Source of the DNA: Achromobacter sp. AONIH1
Lineage (GTDB): Bacteria > Pseudomonadota > Gammaproteobacteria > Burkholderiales > Burkholderiaceae_B
DNA: 64,000 nt
Direction: 5' to 3'
NCBI RefSeq assembly: GCF_002902905.1
Contig: NZ_CP026124.1
Coordinates: forward strand, 4,712,001 to 4,776,000
Of the stretch, positions 36,678 to 45,095 are shown one piece after another. The notes below the pieces were generated by a model. That model did not search any database. It was not told the DNA's origin and saw nothing but the letters and a program-made list of their open reading frames with translations. How positions within the stretch are numbered: the first letter of the stretch is position 1; each line of letters starts with the position of its first letter. The position numbers and the translations under genes were made by a program.

Positions 36678-39600
36678 ATGCGCCCGACCGACGATCCCGC
36701 CGACGCCCCGGAACTCCTGGCCCTGCTGCCCGGCTACGCCGAGCTGCACTGCCAGAGCAATTTCTCGTTCCTGCAAGGCGCCTCGCATCCGGAAGAGCTG
36801 GCCGCCCGCGCCGCCGAGCTGGGCTATGCAGCCCTGGCCATCACCGACGAGTGCAGCCTGGCCGGCGTGGTGCGCGCGCACATGGAGGCAAAGAAGCTCA
36901 ACCTGCCGCTGCTCATCGGCGCCTGCTTCCAGCTGCGCGCCGCGCCCGACGCGGCGCCGCTGGGCCTGACCCTGCTGGCGCAGACGCGCGAGGGCTACGG
37001 CAACCTGTCCGAGCTGATCACGCTGGCGCGCTCGCGCGCGCCCAAGGGCGAGTACCGGCTGGCGCCCGAGGACTTCACCGATCCGCCGCCCGGCTGCGCG
37101 CACCTGCGCGGCCTGCCCGAATGCCTGGCCATCCTGACGCCCGAGTACGGCGCCGACGCCGCCCGCGTCGCCGAGCAGGCGCGCTGGCTGGCGCGCGTGT
37201 TCCCGCGCCGCGCCTGGGTCGGGCTGACCCTGCTGCACCGTTCCCGCGAGGATCTGCACCGCGACGCCACCGTGGCGGCCGCGCGGGAAGCCGGGCTGCC
37301 GCTGGTGGCGCTGGGCCAGGTCCAGATGCACCTGCGCTCGCGCCAGCCGCTGCACGACACGCTGGCCGGCATCCGCAGCCACCAGCCGGTGTCGCGCTGC
37401 GGCTACGCGCTGGCCGGCAACGCCGAGCGCCACCTGCGCACGCGCATGCGGCTGGCCAGCCTGTACCCGCCCGAGGCGCTGGCGCAGACGCTGGCGGTGG
37501 CGCGGCGCTGCGGCTTCTCGCTGGACGAGCTGCGCTACGAGTATCCGGACGAGATCGTGCCGCCGGGCCACACGCCCGCCACCTACCTGCGCCAGGAGAC
37601 GCAGGCCGGCGCCGCGCGCCGCTTCCCGCAGGGCGTGCCCGAGGCGATCGCCACGCAGATCGAGAAAGAGCTGGGCCTGATCCGCGACCTGCAATACGAG
37701 GCGTATTTCCTGACCGTCTACGACATCGTCCAGTTCGCGCGCGGCCAGGGCATCCTGTGCCAGGGCCGGGGCTCGGCCGCCAACTCGGCCGTCTGCTACT
37801 GCCTGGGCATCACCGAGGTCGACCCGATACGCGGCCACGCGCTGTTCGAGCGCTTCATCAGCAAGGAGCGCAACGAACCGCCCGACATCGACGTGGACTT
37901 CGAGCACCAGCGCCGCGAGGAAGTGATCCAGTACATCTACGACAAGTATGGCCGCGACCGCGCCGCGCTGACCGCGGTGGTCATCTCTTATCGACCGCGC
38001 AGCGTGCTGCGCGACACCGGCCGCGCGCTTGGCGTGGACAACGGCGTGATCGACGCGGTGGCGCGCGCGCACCAGTGGTGGGACGGCAAGAAGGAAATGC
38101 TGCGCACGCTGGGCGCCTGCGGGCTGGACCCGGACTCGCGCGTGGCGCGGCAATGGGCCTGGCTGGCGCAGACGCTGATGGGCTTTCCGCGCCACCTGTC
38201 GCAGCACCCGGGCGGCTTCGTGATCTCGCGCGGCAAGCTCTCGCGCCTGGTGCCGATCGAGAACGCCGCCATGCCCGACCGCAGCGTGGTGCAGTGGGAC
38301 AAGGACGACCTGGACGCGCTCAAGCTGCTGAAGGTCGACGTGCTGGCGCTGGGCATGCTGTCGGCGCTGCGCCGCACGCTGGAGCTGGCCGGCCAGCGTC
38401 GCGGCGCGCCGCTGCGGCTGCAGGACATCCCGCCAGGCGACGATCCGACCTACGACATGATCTGCGACGCCGACACCATCGGCGTGTTCCAGATCGAGTC
38501 GCGCGCGCAGATGAGCATGCTGCCCCGGCTGCGGCCGCGCAAGTATTACGACCTGGTGGTACAGGTGGCCATCGTGCGGCCGGGGCCGATCCAGGGCGGC
38601 ATGGTGCATCCCTACCTGCGCCGACGCCAGGGCAAGGAAGACGAAACCTATCCCAGCGAAAAGGTGCGCGACGTGCTCTCGCGCACCATGGGCGTGCCGA
38701 TCTTCCAGGAACAGGTCATGCAGATCGCCGTGGTGGCGGCCGGCTTCACGCCCGGCGACGCCGACCAGTTGCGCCGCTCCATGGCCGCCTGGAAGCGCAA
38801 GGGCGGCGTCGACAAATACCGCGTCAAGCTAGTCGGCGGCCTGCTGGCCCACGGCTACACGCTGGACTTCGCCGAAGCGCTGTTCCGCCAGATCGAGGGC
38901 TTCGGCGAATACGGCTTTCCCGAAAGCCACGCCGCCAGCTTCGCGCTGCTGGCCTACGCCAGCTCCTGGCTCAAGCGCCACGAGCCCGAGGCCTTCCTGG
39001 CCGCCCTGCTCAATTCCCAGCCCATGGGCTTCTACGCGCCGGCTCAGCTGGTGCAGGACGCCCGCCGCCACGGCGTGCGCGTGCTGCCGCCCGACGTGGT
39101 GCACAGCGGCTGGGACTCGGCGCTGGAAACGCCGCCGCCCGAGGCTCTCGCCACCCCGCGCCGGGCCCATCCCCACGCGCCGCCCGCCGGCGAGCCGCGC
39201 CCCGCCGTGCGCCTGGGCCTGAGCCTGGTTCAGGGCCTGCGCGAGGAAGCCGCCCGACGCATCGAGGCCGCGCGCGCGCAGGCGCCCTATGCCGACACCG
39301 GCGACCTGGCGCGCCGCGCCGCGCTCACGCGCCACGAACTGAACGCGCTGGCCGCCGGCGACGCGCTGCGCACACTGGCCGGCCACCGCCGCCAGGCCAG
39401 CTGGGAAGCCGCCGCCAGCGCCAGCAGCCGCGACCTGCTCAGGCACGCCGCCATCCATGACGTCCAGGCCCCGGCGCTAAGCGCGCCGGACGAAGGCCAA
39501 TCGGTGGCCGCCGACTACCGCAGCGTCGGGCTGACCCTGCGCAGCCATCCGGTGGCCCTGCTGCGCCCGCAACTGGCCGCGCGCAACTTCCAGCCCGCCG

Positions 39601-39908
39601 CCGTGCTCAACACCTATCCGCACCGGCGCGTGGCGCGCGCCTGCGGCATCGTCACCGTGCGGCAACGGCCGCAGACCGCCAAGGGCGTGATCTTCGTGAC
39701 GCTGGAGGACGAGACCGGCCCGGTCAACGTGGTGGTGCGCACCGAGCTGATCGAGCGCCAGCGCCGCGAGCTGCTCGGCTCCAGCCTGCTGGGCGTCTAT
39801 GGCGCCTGGCAGAACGTGGACGGCGTGCGCCACCTGATCGCGCAGCGGCTGGTGGATATGTCCGATCTGCTGGGCGGACTGAGCACGCAGAGCCGGAACT
39901 TCCATTGA
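36678..39908 (+). CDS. dnaE2: Error-prone DNA polymerase III alpha subunit DnaE2 (ImuC)
   Basis: 1076 residues from the ATG at 36678, the usual length. N-terminal PHP domain ([22 protein letters not shown]), palm catalytic acids in [17 protein letters not shown], the DnaE block [23 protein letters not shown], a helix-hairpin-helix and a C-terminal OB fold ([23 protein letters not shown]). It carries out mutagenic translesion synthesis after DNA damage together with ImuA and ImuB. Last gene of the LexA-controlled operon. Confidence 0.95.
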   Translation: MRPTDDPADAPELLALLPGYAELHCQSNFSFLQGASHPEELAARAAELGYAALAITDECSLAGVVRAHMEAKKLNLPLLIGACFQLRAAPDAAPLGLTLLAQTREGYGNLSELITLARSRAPKGEYRLAPEDFTDPPPGCAHLRGLPECLAILTPEYGADAARVAEQARWLARVFPRRAWVGLTLLHRSREDLHRDATVAAAREAGLPLVALGQVQMHLRSRQPLHDTLAGIRSHQPVSRCGYALAGNAERHLRTRMRLASLYPPEALAQTLAVARRCGFSLDELRYEYPDEIVPPGHTPATYLRQETQAGAARRFPQGVPEAIATQIEKELGLIRDLQYEAYFLTVYDIVQFARGQGILCQGRGSAANSAVCYCLGITEVDPIRGHALFERFISKERNEPPDIDVDFEHQRREEVIQYIYDKYGRDRAALTAVVISYRPRSVLRDTGRALGVDNGVIDAVARAHQWWDGKKEMLRTLGACGLDPDSRVARQWAWLAQTLMGFPRHLSQHPGGFVISRGKLSRLVPIENAAMPDRSVVQWDKDDLDALKLLKVDVLALGMLSALRRTLELAGQRRGAPLRLQDIPPGDDPTYDMICDADTIGVFQIESRAQMSMLPRLRPRKYYDLVVQVAIVRPGPIQGGMVHPYLRRRQGKEDETYPSEKVRDVLSRTMGVPIFQEQVMQIAVVAAGFTPGDADQLRRSMAAWKRKGGVDKYRVKLVGGLLAHGYTLDFAEALFRQIEGFGEYGFPESHAASFALLAYASSWLKRHEPEAFLAALLNSQPMGFYAPAQLVQDARRHGVRVLPPDVVHSGWDSALETPPPEALATPRRAHPHAPPAGEPRPAVRLGLSLVQGLREEAARRIEAARAQAPYADTGDLARRAALTRHELNALAAGDALRTLAGHRRQASWEAAASASSRDLLRHAAIHDVQAPALSAPDEGQSVAADYRSVGLTLRSHPVALLRPQLAARNFQPAAVLNTYPHRRVARACGIVTVRQRPQTAKGVIFVTLEDETGPVNVVVRTELIERQRRELLGSSLLGVYGAWQNVDGVRHLIAQRLVDMSDLLGGLSTQSRNFH

Positions 39909-39943
39909 GGCGGCCCGTCTCTGTCTGGTCTATCATGTTTTCT

Positions 39944-39976
39944 CGCGCGGACCCGACATGCATCCCGGTCCGCGCG
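39944..39976. terminator. Terminator after dnaE2
   Basis: A perfect 10-bp stem, CGCGCGGACC (39944-39953) with GGTCCGCGCG (39967-39976), has a 13-nt loop and is followed by GCATTTTCG. It lies 35 bases after the dnaE2 stop and ends the mutasome operon. Confidence 0.7.
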
Positions 39977-40015
39977 GCATTTTCGCGTAGTTCATGTAGT
40001 AGCAAGGAGCCCTCT

Positions 40016-40396
40016 ATGATCCGCAAGCTGATTCCCGTCCTGCTGGCCGCCACTCTGAGCGCCTGCGCCAACACCGGCGCGCCCCGCTCCCCGTCCAGCC
40101 CGTCCTCGGATACCAGCTCCAGCGCGCCCGCCGCCAGCAGCGGGACTTCGTCAGGATCCAGCTACAGCCCGATGGCCAGCGGCCCGTCCGGCAAGACCTG
40201 CGACGCCAGCGCCCTGCAATCCGAGATCGGCAAGAAAGCCACCCCCGCCGTGCTGGAAGACCTGCGCTCACGCAGCGGCAGCCAGACCGCCCGCATGCTG
40301 CGTCCCGGCCAGCTGGTCACGATGGAATACAACGACACCCGGTTGAACCTGATCGTCGATGACAAGGATGTGATGACGGCGATCCGTTGCGGGTGA
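40016..40396 (+). CDS. I78-family peptidase-inhibitor-like lipoprotein
   Basis: 126 residues from the ATG at 40016, with AAGGAGC 6 bases upstream. Lipobox TLSAC (Cys17), then a Ser/Pro/Ala-rich spacer of about 40 residues, then a compact domain: TCDASALQSEIGKKATPAVLEDLRSRSG, RPGQLVTMEYNDTRLNLIVDD and a final IRCG. The Cys..IGK...RPG..VT.dy...RLN...D.....C layout is that of the potato/bacterial I78 inhibitor-like family, in which the two cysteines bridge. It is probably an outer-membrane-anchored periplasmic protein; a true protease target is unknown. Confidence 0.83.
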   Translation: MIRKLIPVLLAATLSACANTGAPRSPSSPSSDTSSSAPAASSGTSSGSSYSPMASGPSGKTCDASALQSEIGKKATPAVLEDLRSRSGSQTARMLRPGQLVTMEYNDTRLNLIVDDKDVMTAIRCG

Positions 40397-40477
40397 GATG
40401 CCGGGGATGGTCGGGGAACAGCTGTTACTCGGCATGGTTGAACAGCCTGTTCGGCGAAGGACTGTTGATATAGGATC

Positions 40478-40529
40478 CAAAATCCCCCGCATGCAAGGCG
40501 TGCCGGTTCGATTCCGGCCTCGAGCACCA
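40478..40529 (+). tRNA. 3' half of a tRNA-Leu(CAA)-like gene, integration scar
   Basis: From CAAAATCCC the sequence continues through a long class II variable arm (CGCATGCAAGGCG), the T arm GCCGG-TTCGATT-CCGGC (40502-40518), the acceptor strand CTCGAGC (40519-40525) and an encoded ACCA. A matching 5' half (GCTCGAG..., D arm) is absent upstream and the base before the anticodon is C instead of the invariant T33. It is therefore not a functional tRNA but the kind of duplicated 3' end left by integrases that target tRNA genes. Confidence 0.75.
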
Positions 40530-40743
40530 TCTCTAAAAATCACCGTTGCTTACAAGCATCGAGTTTGGCTCTTTGCCTTGCCCCTGTACCCCAGGGATTT
40601 TCCGAATCGATAGATGAATGCCGCGCCCGTCCAATGGCGAAGTCCCGGCGGCCAGCCCACGTCCGCCCCAGGCATCGCGTCGCCCCGACGCCAATAACCC
40701 TCAAGGGCGCGATTCGATAGACGGGCAAGCGTTCTCATATGGG

Positions 40744-40810
40744 GCATTCCAACAAATGACTCGCCATAAGTGCAACTGAACGCCAAGCCGTCTATCATGC
40801 ATTCCAACAA
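40744..40810 (+). repeat. Direct repeat GCATTCCAACAA upstream of the MazG-like gene
   Basis: The 12-mer occurs at 40744-40755 and 40799-40810, 55 bases apart, in the last 90 bases before the MazG-like start codon. It may be a regulator site. The same 12-mer stands before lysP (14060), so chance is not excluded. Confidence 0.3.
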
Positions 40811-40833
40811 TCCCACGTCCGCAAAGACAAGAA

Positions 40834-41154
40834 ATGGAAGAAGTCATTCAGCGGTTGCGCCAATTCCGCGACGAACGAAACTGGCAGCAGTTCCATAACC
40901 CTAAAGACCTGGCGCTGGCCCTCAGCATCGAGGCCAGCGAGCTGCTGGAGGTCTTCCTATGGAAGCCCCCGGAAGCCGCCGATCGCGAAAAGGTGAAAGA
41001 AGAGCTTGCCGATGTCTTGGCTTATGCGTTGCTGCTGTCCGACGCGTACAACTTCGACGTAAAGAAAATCGTCCTGGAAAAGATCGAAAAGAACAAACAG
41101 AAATACCCCGTCCACAAGGCAAAGGGAACCGCGAAAAAATACAACGAGCTATGA
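40834..41154 (+). CDS. MazG-like nucleotide pyrophosphohydrolase
   Basis: 106 residues. All-alpha NTP-pyrophosphatase of the MazG-like (RS21-C6/dCTPase) type that turns (d)NTPs into (d)NMPs plus pyrophosphate. The metal-binding acids are in place: Glu33 and Glu36 (SIEASELLE), then Glu57 and Asp60 (KEELADVLAY). The N-terminal RQFRDERNWQQFHNPKDLALALSIEASELLE is typical of the RS21-C6 group. The gene has a lower GC content than most of the window. Its stop overlaps the start of the following helicase fusion gene by 4 bases (ATGA), so both are made together; MazG-like enzymes are recurrent partners in phage-defence operons. Confidence 0.9.
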   Translation: MEEVIQRLRQFRDERNWQQFHNPKDLALALSIEASELLEVFLWKPPEAADREKVKEELADVLAYALLLSDAYNFDVKKIVLEKIEKNKQKYPVHKAKGTAKKYNEL

Positions 41155-43340
41155 CCCAGCCGCACCTCGTCGAAGTGAACCGCTACCGGTTCTCCACAGA
41201 AACACTGACCGACATCGAGACCAACTCATACGCAGCGGGCAATTGGCCGCTCGTCTATATCCTCAGCGATGGAACGACACGTTACGCCTATATCGGCGAG
41301 ACAACAGACACGCTGACCCGTCTGAGTACGCATCTCAAACACCCTCAGAAGAAATCGTTGACGACGGTACACCTCGTCAGCAGTGAACGCTTCAACAAGT
41401 CGGCGACGCTCGATATAGAGTCCTCCCTCATAAAGTACATGTCTGCCGACGGCCGTTTCAGCATTTTGAACGGCAACCTCGGCCTGAGCGACCACAACTA
41501 CTATCAGCGGAATGAACTCTATTCCAGGATATTCCGCGAGACCTGGGATAGACTGCGCGAGCACGGAATCGCCCAAAGATCAATCGAGGCCATCGACAAT
41601 TCCGATGTTTTCAAATACTCGCCGTACAAATCTCTGTCGGCGGATCAACGACAAGGCCTGATCGAGATAATGCGGTCGCTGGTCGACCCCGGGTTGAAAC
41701 ATGTCGTGGTCCAAGGAGGCGCCGGAACCGGAAAGTCAGTATTGGCGACATTCCTTTTCAAGCTCGTTCATTCCGACCTTGAAGAACTGGATCTGCGCGA
41801 TTTTTCCGACGAAGAAAAGCAAGTCCGGGAGCTGCTGCAACAGATAAAGCAATCGATTCCAAACCCGCGCATGGCCTTGGTAGTACCTATGAACTCCTTC
41901 AGGACTACGCTAAAGAACGCGTTCAAGAACGTGGCAGGCCTGCGTCCCGATATGGTCATCAGCCCATCCGAGCTGACGAAGCAGCGCTACGACATCGTCT
42001 TGGTCGATGAGTCACACCGACTGCGCAAGCGCGTCAACCTGGGAGCCTATTACAGAAGCTTCGACACAGCTTGTGCGGCTCTTGGAATGGACAAGAATAC
42101 GTGCAGCGAGGTGGACTGGGTCACGCGCCAATCGGATAAGGCTGTCTTCTTCTACGACCCGGACCAGAGCATCAAACCATCCGATGCCAACGCATCCGAC
42201 TTCGAGAAGATCAAGTCTTCGGCGGACAGCACGGTCATAACACTGACGTCCCAGTTCCGAGCCCGCGGCGGGCAGCACTACGTGCGGTTCGTCGATGATC
42301 TACTGCATATGCGGCTTTCGGCTAACCAGAAGTTCAGTTCTGGCAAGTACGAGTTTCTTGTGTTTGATGAACTCCCCGACATGATAAGGGAGATACAGCA
42401 GAGAAACGCCAGCATTGGTTTAACGCGACTGGTCGCCGGTTACGCCTGGCCCTGGATTTCCAAGAAATCCCCCGAACTGCATGACATCGAAATCGGTGAC
42501 GTTCGACTGCGGTGGAACAGCACGAGCGCGGATTGGATCAACACGGAAGGCGCCGAGGACGAGGTGGGCTGCATTCATACCACCCAAGGCTATGACCTGA
42601 ACTACACCGGTGTAATATTCGGCCGCGAAATCCGCTATGACGAAAAACTCGACCAAATCGTCATTGACCGGCACAACTACCATGACCGGAACGGAAAGCA
42701 GACCATCGAAGATCCGAATGAACTCAAGAAGTTCATACTTAATATCTACCGGACCATCATGCTGCGCGGCATACGCGGTACGTTTCTCTATGCGTGCGAC
42801 GACAGTTTGAGGCGCTATCTGAAGCGACATGTGAAGAGCTACAGATCTAACGTCATCGCGTTCCCGACGCCTGGCAAGCCTTTGGAACCTTACGTCAACG
42901 CAGTCCCTCTCTATGACCTGCGAGCGGCGGCAGGCGGCTTCAGCGAGCTCCAGCACGTCGAACATGAAAACTGGGTGGCGGTCCCCGAGGACATGCCCGT
43001 GGGAAAGAATATTTTTGCTTGCCATGTAGTCGGCGAATCCATGAACATGGTCATCCCCGACGGCGCCATCTGCCTGTTTCGCTTGAACCCGGGCGGCAGC
43101 CGCAATGGAAAAATCGTGCTGGTGGAATGCGCCGATACGCAGGACGGCGACGCCGGTTCGCGATTCACGGTCAAGGAATATCAGAGCTTCAAGGTGCGCA
43201 CCGAAGACGGCTCTGAGAATCAGAAGATCCTATTGAAACCGCGATCTACCAATCCCGCACTGAATCCCATTGAACTCAGCAAGGACGATGACGAACATCG
43301 CTATCGGGTGGTGGGCGAGTTTTTGGGCGTGATCGGCTAA
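41151..43340 (+). CDS. GIY-YIG nuclease / DUF2075 helicase / LexA-type S24 protease fusion
   Basis: 729 residues from the ATG at 41151. Residues ~30-115 are a GIY-YIG nuclease: VYI (35-37), YIG (47-49), Arg57 and the metal-binding Glu90 (LDIESSLI). Residues ~160-560 are a superfamily 1, DUF2075/Schlafen-type helicase: Walker A GGAGTGKS (189-196), Walker B VLVDESH (283-289), SQFRARGGQ (367-375), TTQGYDLNYTGVIFGR (477-492) and RGIRGTFLYACD (539-550). Residues ~585-729 are a LexA/UmuD-like S24 peptidase with Ser630 (VGESM) and Lys675 (FTVKEY). Ahead of it lies RAAAGG (591-596), which matches the LexA Ala-Gly self-cleavage site. The gene has GC content and codon use unlike its neighbours. A DNA-damage-switched defence nuclease-helicase is the inference. 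Confidence 0.88.
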   Translation: MTQPHLVEVNRYRFSTETLTDIETNSYAAGNWPLVYILSDGTTRYAYIGETTDTLTRLSTHLKHPQKKSLTTVHLVSSERFNKSATLDIESSLIKYMSADGRFSILNGNLGLSDHNYYQRNELYSRIFRETWDRLREHGIAQRSIEAIDNSDVFKYSPYKSLSADQRQGLIEIMRSLVDPGLKHVVVQGGAGTGKSVLATFLFKLVHSDLEELDLRDFSDEEKQVRELLQQIKQSIPNPRMALVVPMNSFRTTLKNAFKNVAGLRPDMVISPSELTKQRYDIVLVDESHRLRKRVNLGAYYRSFDTACAALGMDKNTCSEVDWVTRQSDKAVFFYDPDQSIKPSDANASDFEKIKSSADSTVITLTSQFRARGGQHYVRFVDDLLHMRLSANQKFSSGKYEFLVFDELPDMIREIQQRNASIGLTRLVAGYAWPWISKKSPELHDIEIGDVRLRWNSTSADWINTEGAEDEVGCIHTTQGYDLNYTGVIFGREIRYDEKLDQIVIDRHNYHDRNGKQTIEDPNELKKFILNIYRTIMLRGIRGTFLYACDDSLRRYLKRHVKSYRSNVIAFPTPGKPLEPYVNAVPLYDLRAAAGGFSELQHVEHENWVAVPEDMPVGKNIFACHVVGESMNMVIPDGAICLFRLNPGGSRNGKIVLVECADTQDGDAGSRFTVKEYQSFKVRTEDGSENQKILLKPRSTNPALNPIELSKDDDEHRYRVVGEFLGVIG

Positions 43341-43412
43341 CGAGGTCCGTACGCGGATACCGCCGACCGATGGGCTGACCCTTGCCCGCTGCCATCGACA
43401 TTCCGGTTCACT

Positions 43413-43438
43413 AGCCTCGCCCCTGGCGAGGCTTTTTC
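43413..43438 (+). terminator. Rho-independent terminator after the fusion gene
   Basis: AGCCTCGCC (43413-43421), loop CCT, GGCGAGGCT (43425-43433), then five Ts. A textbook intrinsic terminator 72 bases after the stop of the helicase fusion gene. Confidence 0.9.
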
Positions 43439-43489
43439 CTTCCACGTTCGATCTTGCCGGAGGGGCGGCTGGGGTAGGTCCGACAGCTC

Positions 43490-43535
43490 TGTATTGACCC
43501 TGCATAACCTGAGCAGGTCCTGCTGGGTCAATACA
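43490..43535. repeat. Interrupted palindrome TGTATTGACCC...GGGTCAATACA
   Basis: Two perfect 11-base inverted arms (43490-43500, 43525-43535) flank a 24-base centre that contains its own small hairpin, CCTGAGCAGG (43508-43517). It lies between the terminator of the island operon and the 3' end of the ParB-like gene. It might be a recombination site, a ParB-like binding site or a hairpin in the ParB gene transcript. Confidence 0.55.
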
Positions 43536-43573
43536 CCCCTGCCCCCGGGGCTCCCCCTGAAATCCCACCCCGC

Positions 43574-44464
43574 TCAATCATCCCCACCACCCGCCTTGCG
43601 CGCCTCGGACAGCGCCACCGTCAGGTTCGCCACCTTCTTCTTCAACTGATCGCGTTCCTCGGTCACCCGCGCCAGCACCGCGCGCAGGCGCGTGACTTCG
43701 GCGGGCAGGTCCTCGATCTCTTCCACCGGCACCTCGGGCGGGGCCTCGCGTGGCGGCGGGGCCTTGGCCTGGCGGGCTTCGCGGGCGGCCTCGCGCAGTT
43801 CCTTGCGTCCGGCCGTGGCGGCTGCCGCCTGGCGTTCCTGCGGCAGCGAGGCCACGGCGGCGGCCGCGTTGATGGATATCTCGCCGGCCTTGACGGCCCG
43901 CACCAGTTCCGGCGCGGCTTCCTTCTGGATCTTCTCGATCTGGCCCAGCGTGCTGCTGCTGATGCGCGCCGCGCGCGCCAGCGCCTGGCGCGACAGCTCG
44001 GCGCGGCCCTGGGCCTGGGACATCACGACGGGCTTGGGACCCGCGCCGTCACCCTCGGCGTCACCGCCGGCATGGCTCGCGGCGGTCGGCACGGACTCAT
44101 CGCCTTCCGCCCGCGCGCCCTCGTCCCAGGGCGGCGTGCTGCGCGATTGCAGGATCTCGCGCTTGCGCAGCGCCAGCACGCCGCGCTGGAAGTCCGACAC
44201 GCTGCGCCGGCCCAGGTGGTTCTCGATCATCCAGAGATACACGTCCTCGATGGACTTGAAGCTGGTGTTCTGGCGCGTCTCGAACGGAATATTGTGTTTC
44301 CTGCACAGCGCGTAGCGGTTGTGCCCGTCGATCAGCAGGTCGCCCCACAGCACCAGCGCGTCCCGGCAGCCTTCGGCCAGCAGGCTGCGTTCCAGCGCGG
44401 CGGACTCGTCTTCGGTCAAGGGGTCGATATAGGCCCGCAGGCCCTCGTCAATTCTGATTTCCAT
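43574..44464 (-). CDS. ParB/KorB-like nuclease-domain protein
   Basis: 296 residues from the ATG at 44464; the frame stays open upstream but that part overlaps the LON-domain gene. The N-terminal ~110 residues are a ParB-like domain (LVLWGDLLIDGHNRYALCRKHNIPFETRQ, then WMIENHLGRRSVSDFQRG). A KorB-type helix-turn-helix region around 160-205 follows (SRQALARAARISSSTLGQIEKIQKEA). The C-terminus is an Ala/Glu/Arg-rich segment ending in a coiled coil (EVTRLRAVLARVTEERDQLKKKVANLTVALSEA). Such proteins are usually labelled plasmid replication/partition-related and occur on mobile elements. No parA is adjacent, so it is an orphan; role unknown. Confidence 0.8.
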   Translation of the reverse strand: MEIRIDEGLRAYIDPLTEDESAALERSLLAEGCRDALVLWGDLLIDGHNRYALCRKHNIPFETRQNTSFKSIEDVYLWMIENHLGRRSVSDFQRGVLALRKREILQSRSTPPWDEGARAEGDESVPTAASHAGGDAEGDGAGPKPVVMSQAQGRAELSRQALARAARISSSTLGQIEKIQKEAAPELVRAVKAGEISINAAAAVASLPQERQAAAATAGRKELREAAREARQAKAPPPREAPPEVPVEEIEDLPAEVTRLRAVLARVTEERDQLKKKVANLTVALSEARKAGGGDD

Positions 44465-44481
44465 AACATCCAAGAAAAATT

Positions 44482-45087
44482 TCAGCTCGCGTCCCGCAAC
44501 GCCTGCCGCACGGCGGCCAGGCGCGCCACGGGGTCGGGCAGCGCCAGCAGCCGGGCCTGCTCGGCCGCCGGTAGCGGCAGCAGCTCGCACCAGCGGTCGG
44601 CCACCCAGCCGCAGTCGTCCAGCCGGAACGGCGGCGCCAGCGGCATGTGCTCGGCCGGCACGCCCTCGCGCTGCCAGCCCGCGATCAGCCTGCCCAGCGC
44701 GTCGGCGCAATCCTGCAGGTCCGCCGGCACCTCGGCCGGCGGGTCGTCGGCGATGGCCTCGGCCTCGCCCATCCAAAGCCCGTATTTTGCCAGCTGGCTG
44801 GCATGCAGCCGGAATCGGCCCGCGCCCACGCAGCGCAGCGCCAGCAGCGCGGGCATCGGCGCGTCCCAGGATTCGATGCGCGCCATCGTGCCCACCGGCG
44901 CCAGCGTCTCCAGGCCCTCGGGGCTGCGGACCTCGTTGCCCGACAGCAGCGCCACCACGCCAAAGCCGGTGCCGTCGGCGATGCAGCGGCGCACCATGTC
45001 CAGGTAGCGCACCTCGAACACGCGCAAGTGCAGCACGCCGCCCGGAAACAGCGCGCGCGATAGCGGAAACAACGGGATCAGCGCCAT
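44482..45087 (-). CDS. LON peptidase N-terminal substrate-binding domain protein
   Basis: 201 residues consisting of a stand-alone Lon substrate-binding (LAN/PUA-like) domain, with no ATPase or protease part. The typical start IPLFPLSRALFPGGVLHLRVFEVRYLDMVRRC and the GFGVVALLSGNEV strand are present. Such proteins are widespread in proteobacteria; function unknown. It is 8 bases downstream of the carboxymuconolactone-decarboxylase-like gene and 17 bases before the ParB-like gene, all in the same direction. Confidence 0.88.
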   Translation of the reverse strand: MALIPLFPLSRALFPGGVLHLRVFEVRYLDMVRRCIADGTGFGVVALLSGNEVRSPEGLETLAPVGTMARIESWDAPMPALLALRCVGAGRFRLHASQLAKYGLWMGEAEAIADDPPAEVPADLQDCADALGRLIAGWQREGVPAEHMPLAPPFRLDDCGWVADRWCELLPLPAAEQARLLALPDPVARLAAVRQALRDAS

Positions 45088-45095
45088 GACGCCGC

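Larger units (their letters stand above)
40397..40833. other. 437-base stretch without a supported gene
   Basis: This gap between the I78 lipoprotein gene and the MazG-like gene contains the tRNA-Leu 3' fragment (40478-40529) and two copies of a 12-base repeat (40744, 40799). An 88-codon minus-strand frame at 40550-40816 shows no recognisable domain. The rest holds nothing I can assign; it looks like a decayed integration junction. Confidence 0.6.

Noticed and set aside
40162..40530. Minus-strand frame beginning MVLEAGIEPARLACGGF
   Set aside because: This is the familiar false protein made by reading a tRNA 3' end on the wrong strand; it also overlaps the I78 lipoprotein gene.
40550..40816. 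88-codon minus-strand frame in the gap after the tRNA scar
   Set aside because: No recognisable domain, no clear ribosome-binding site and it lies in a region that looks like an integration junction. It may be a decayed gene but cannot be supported.
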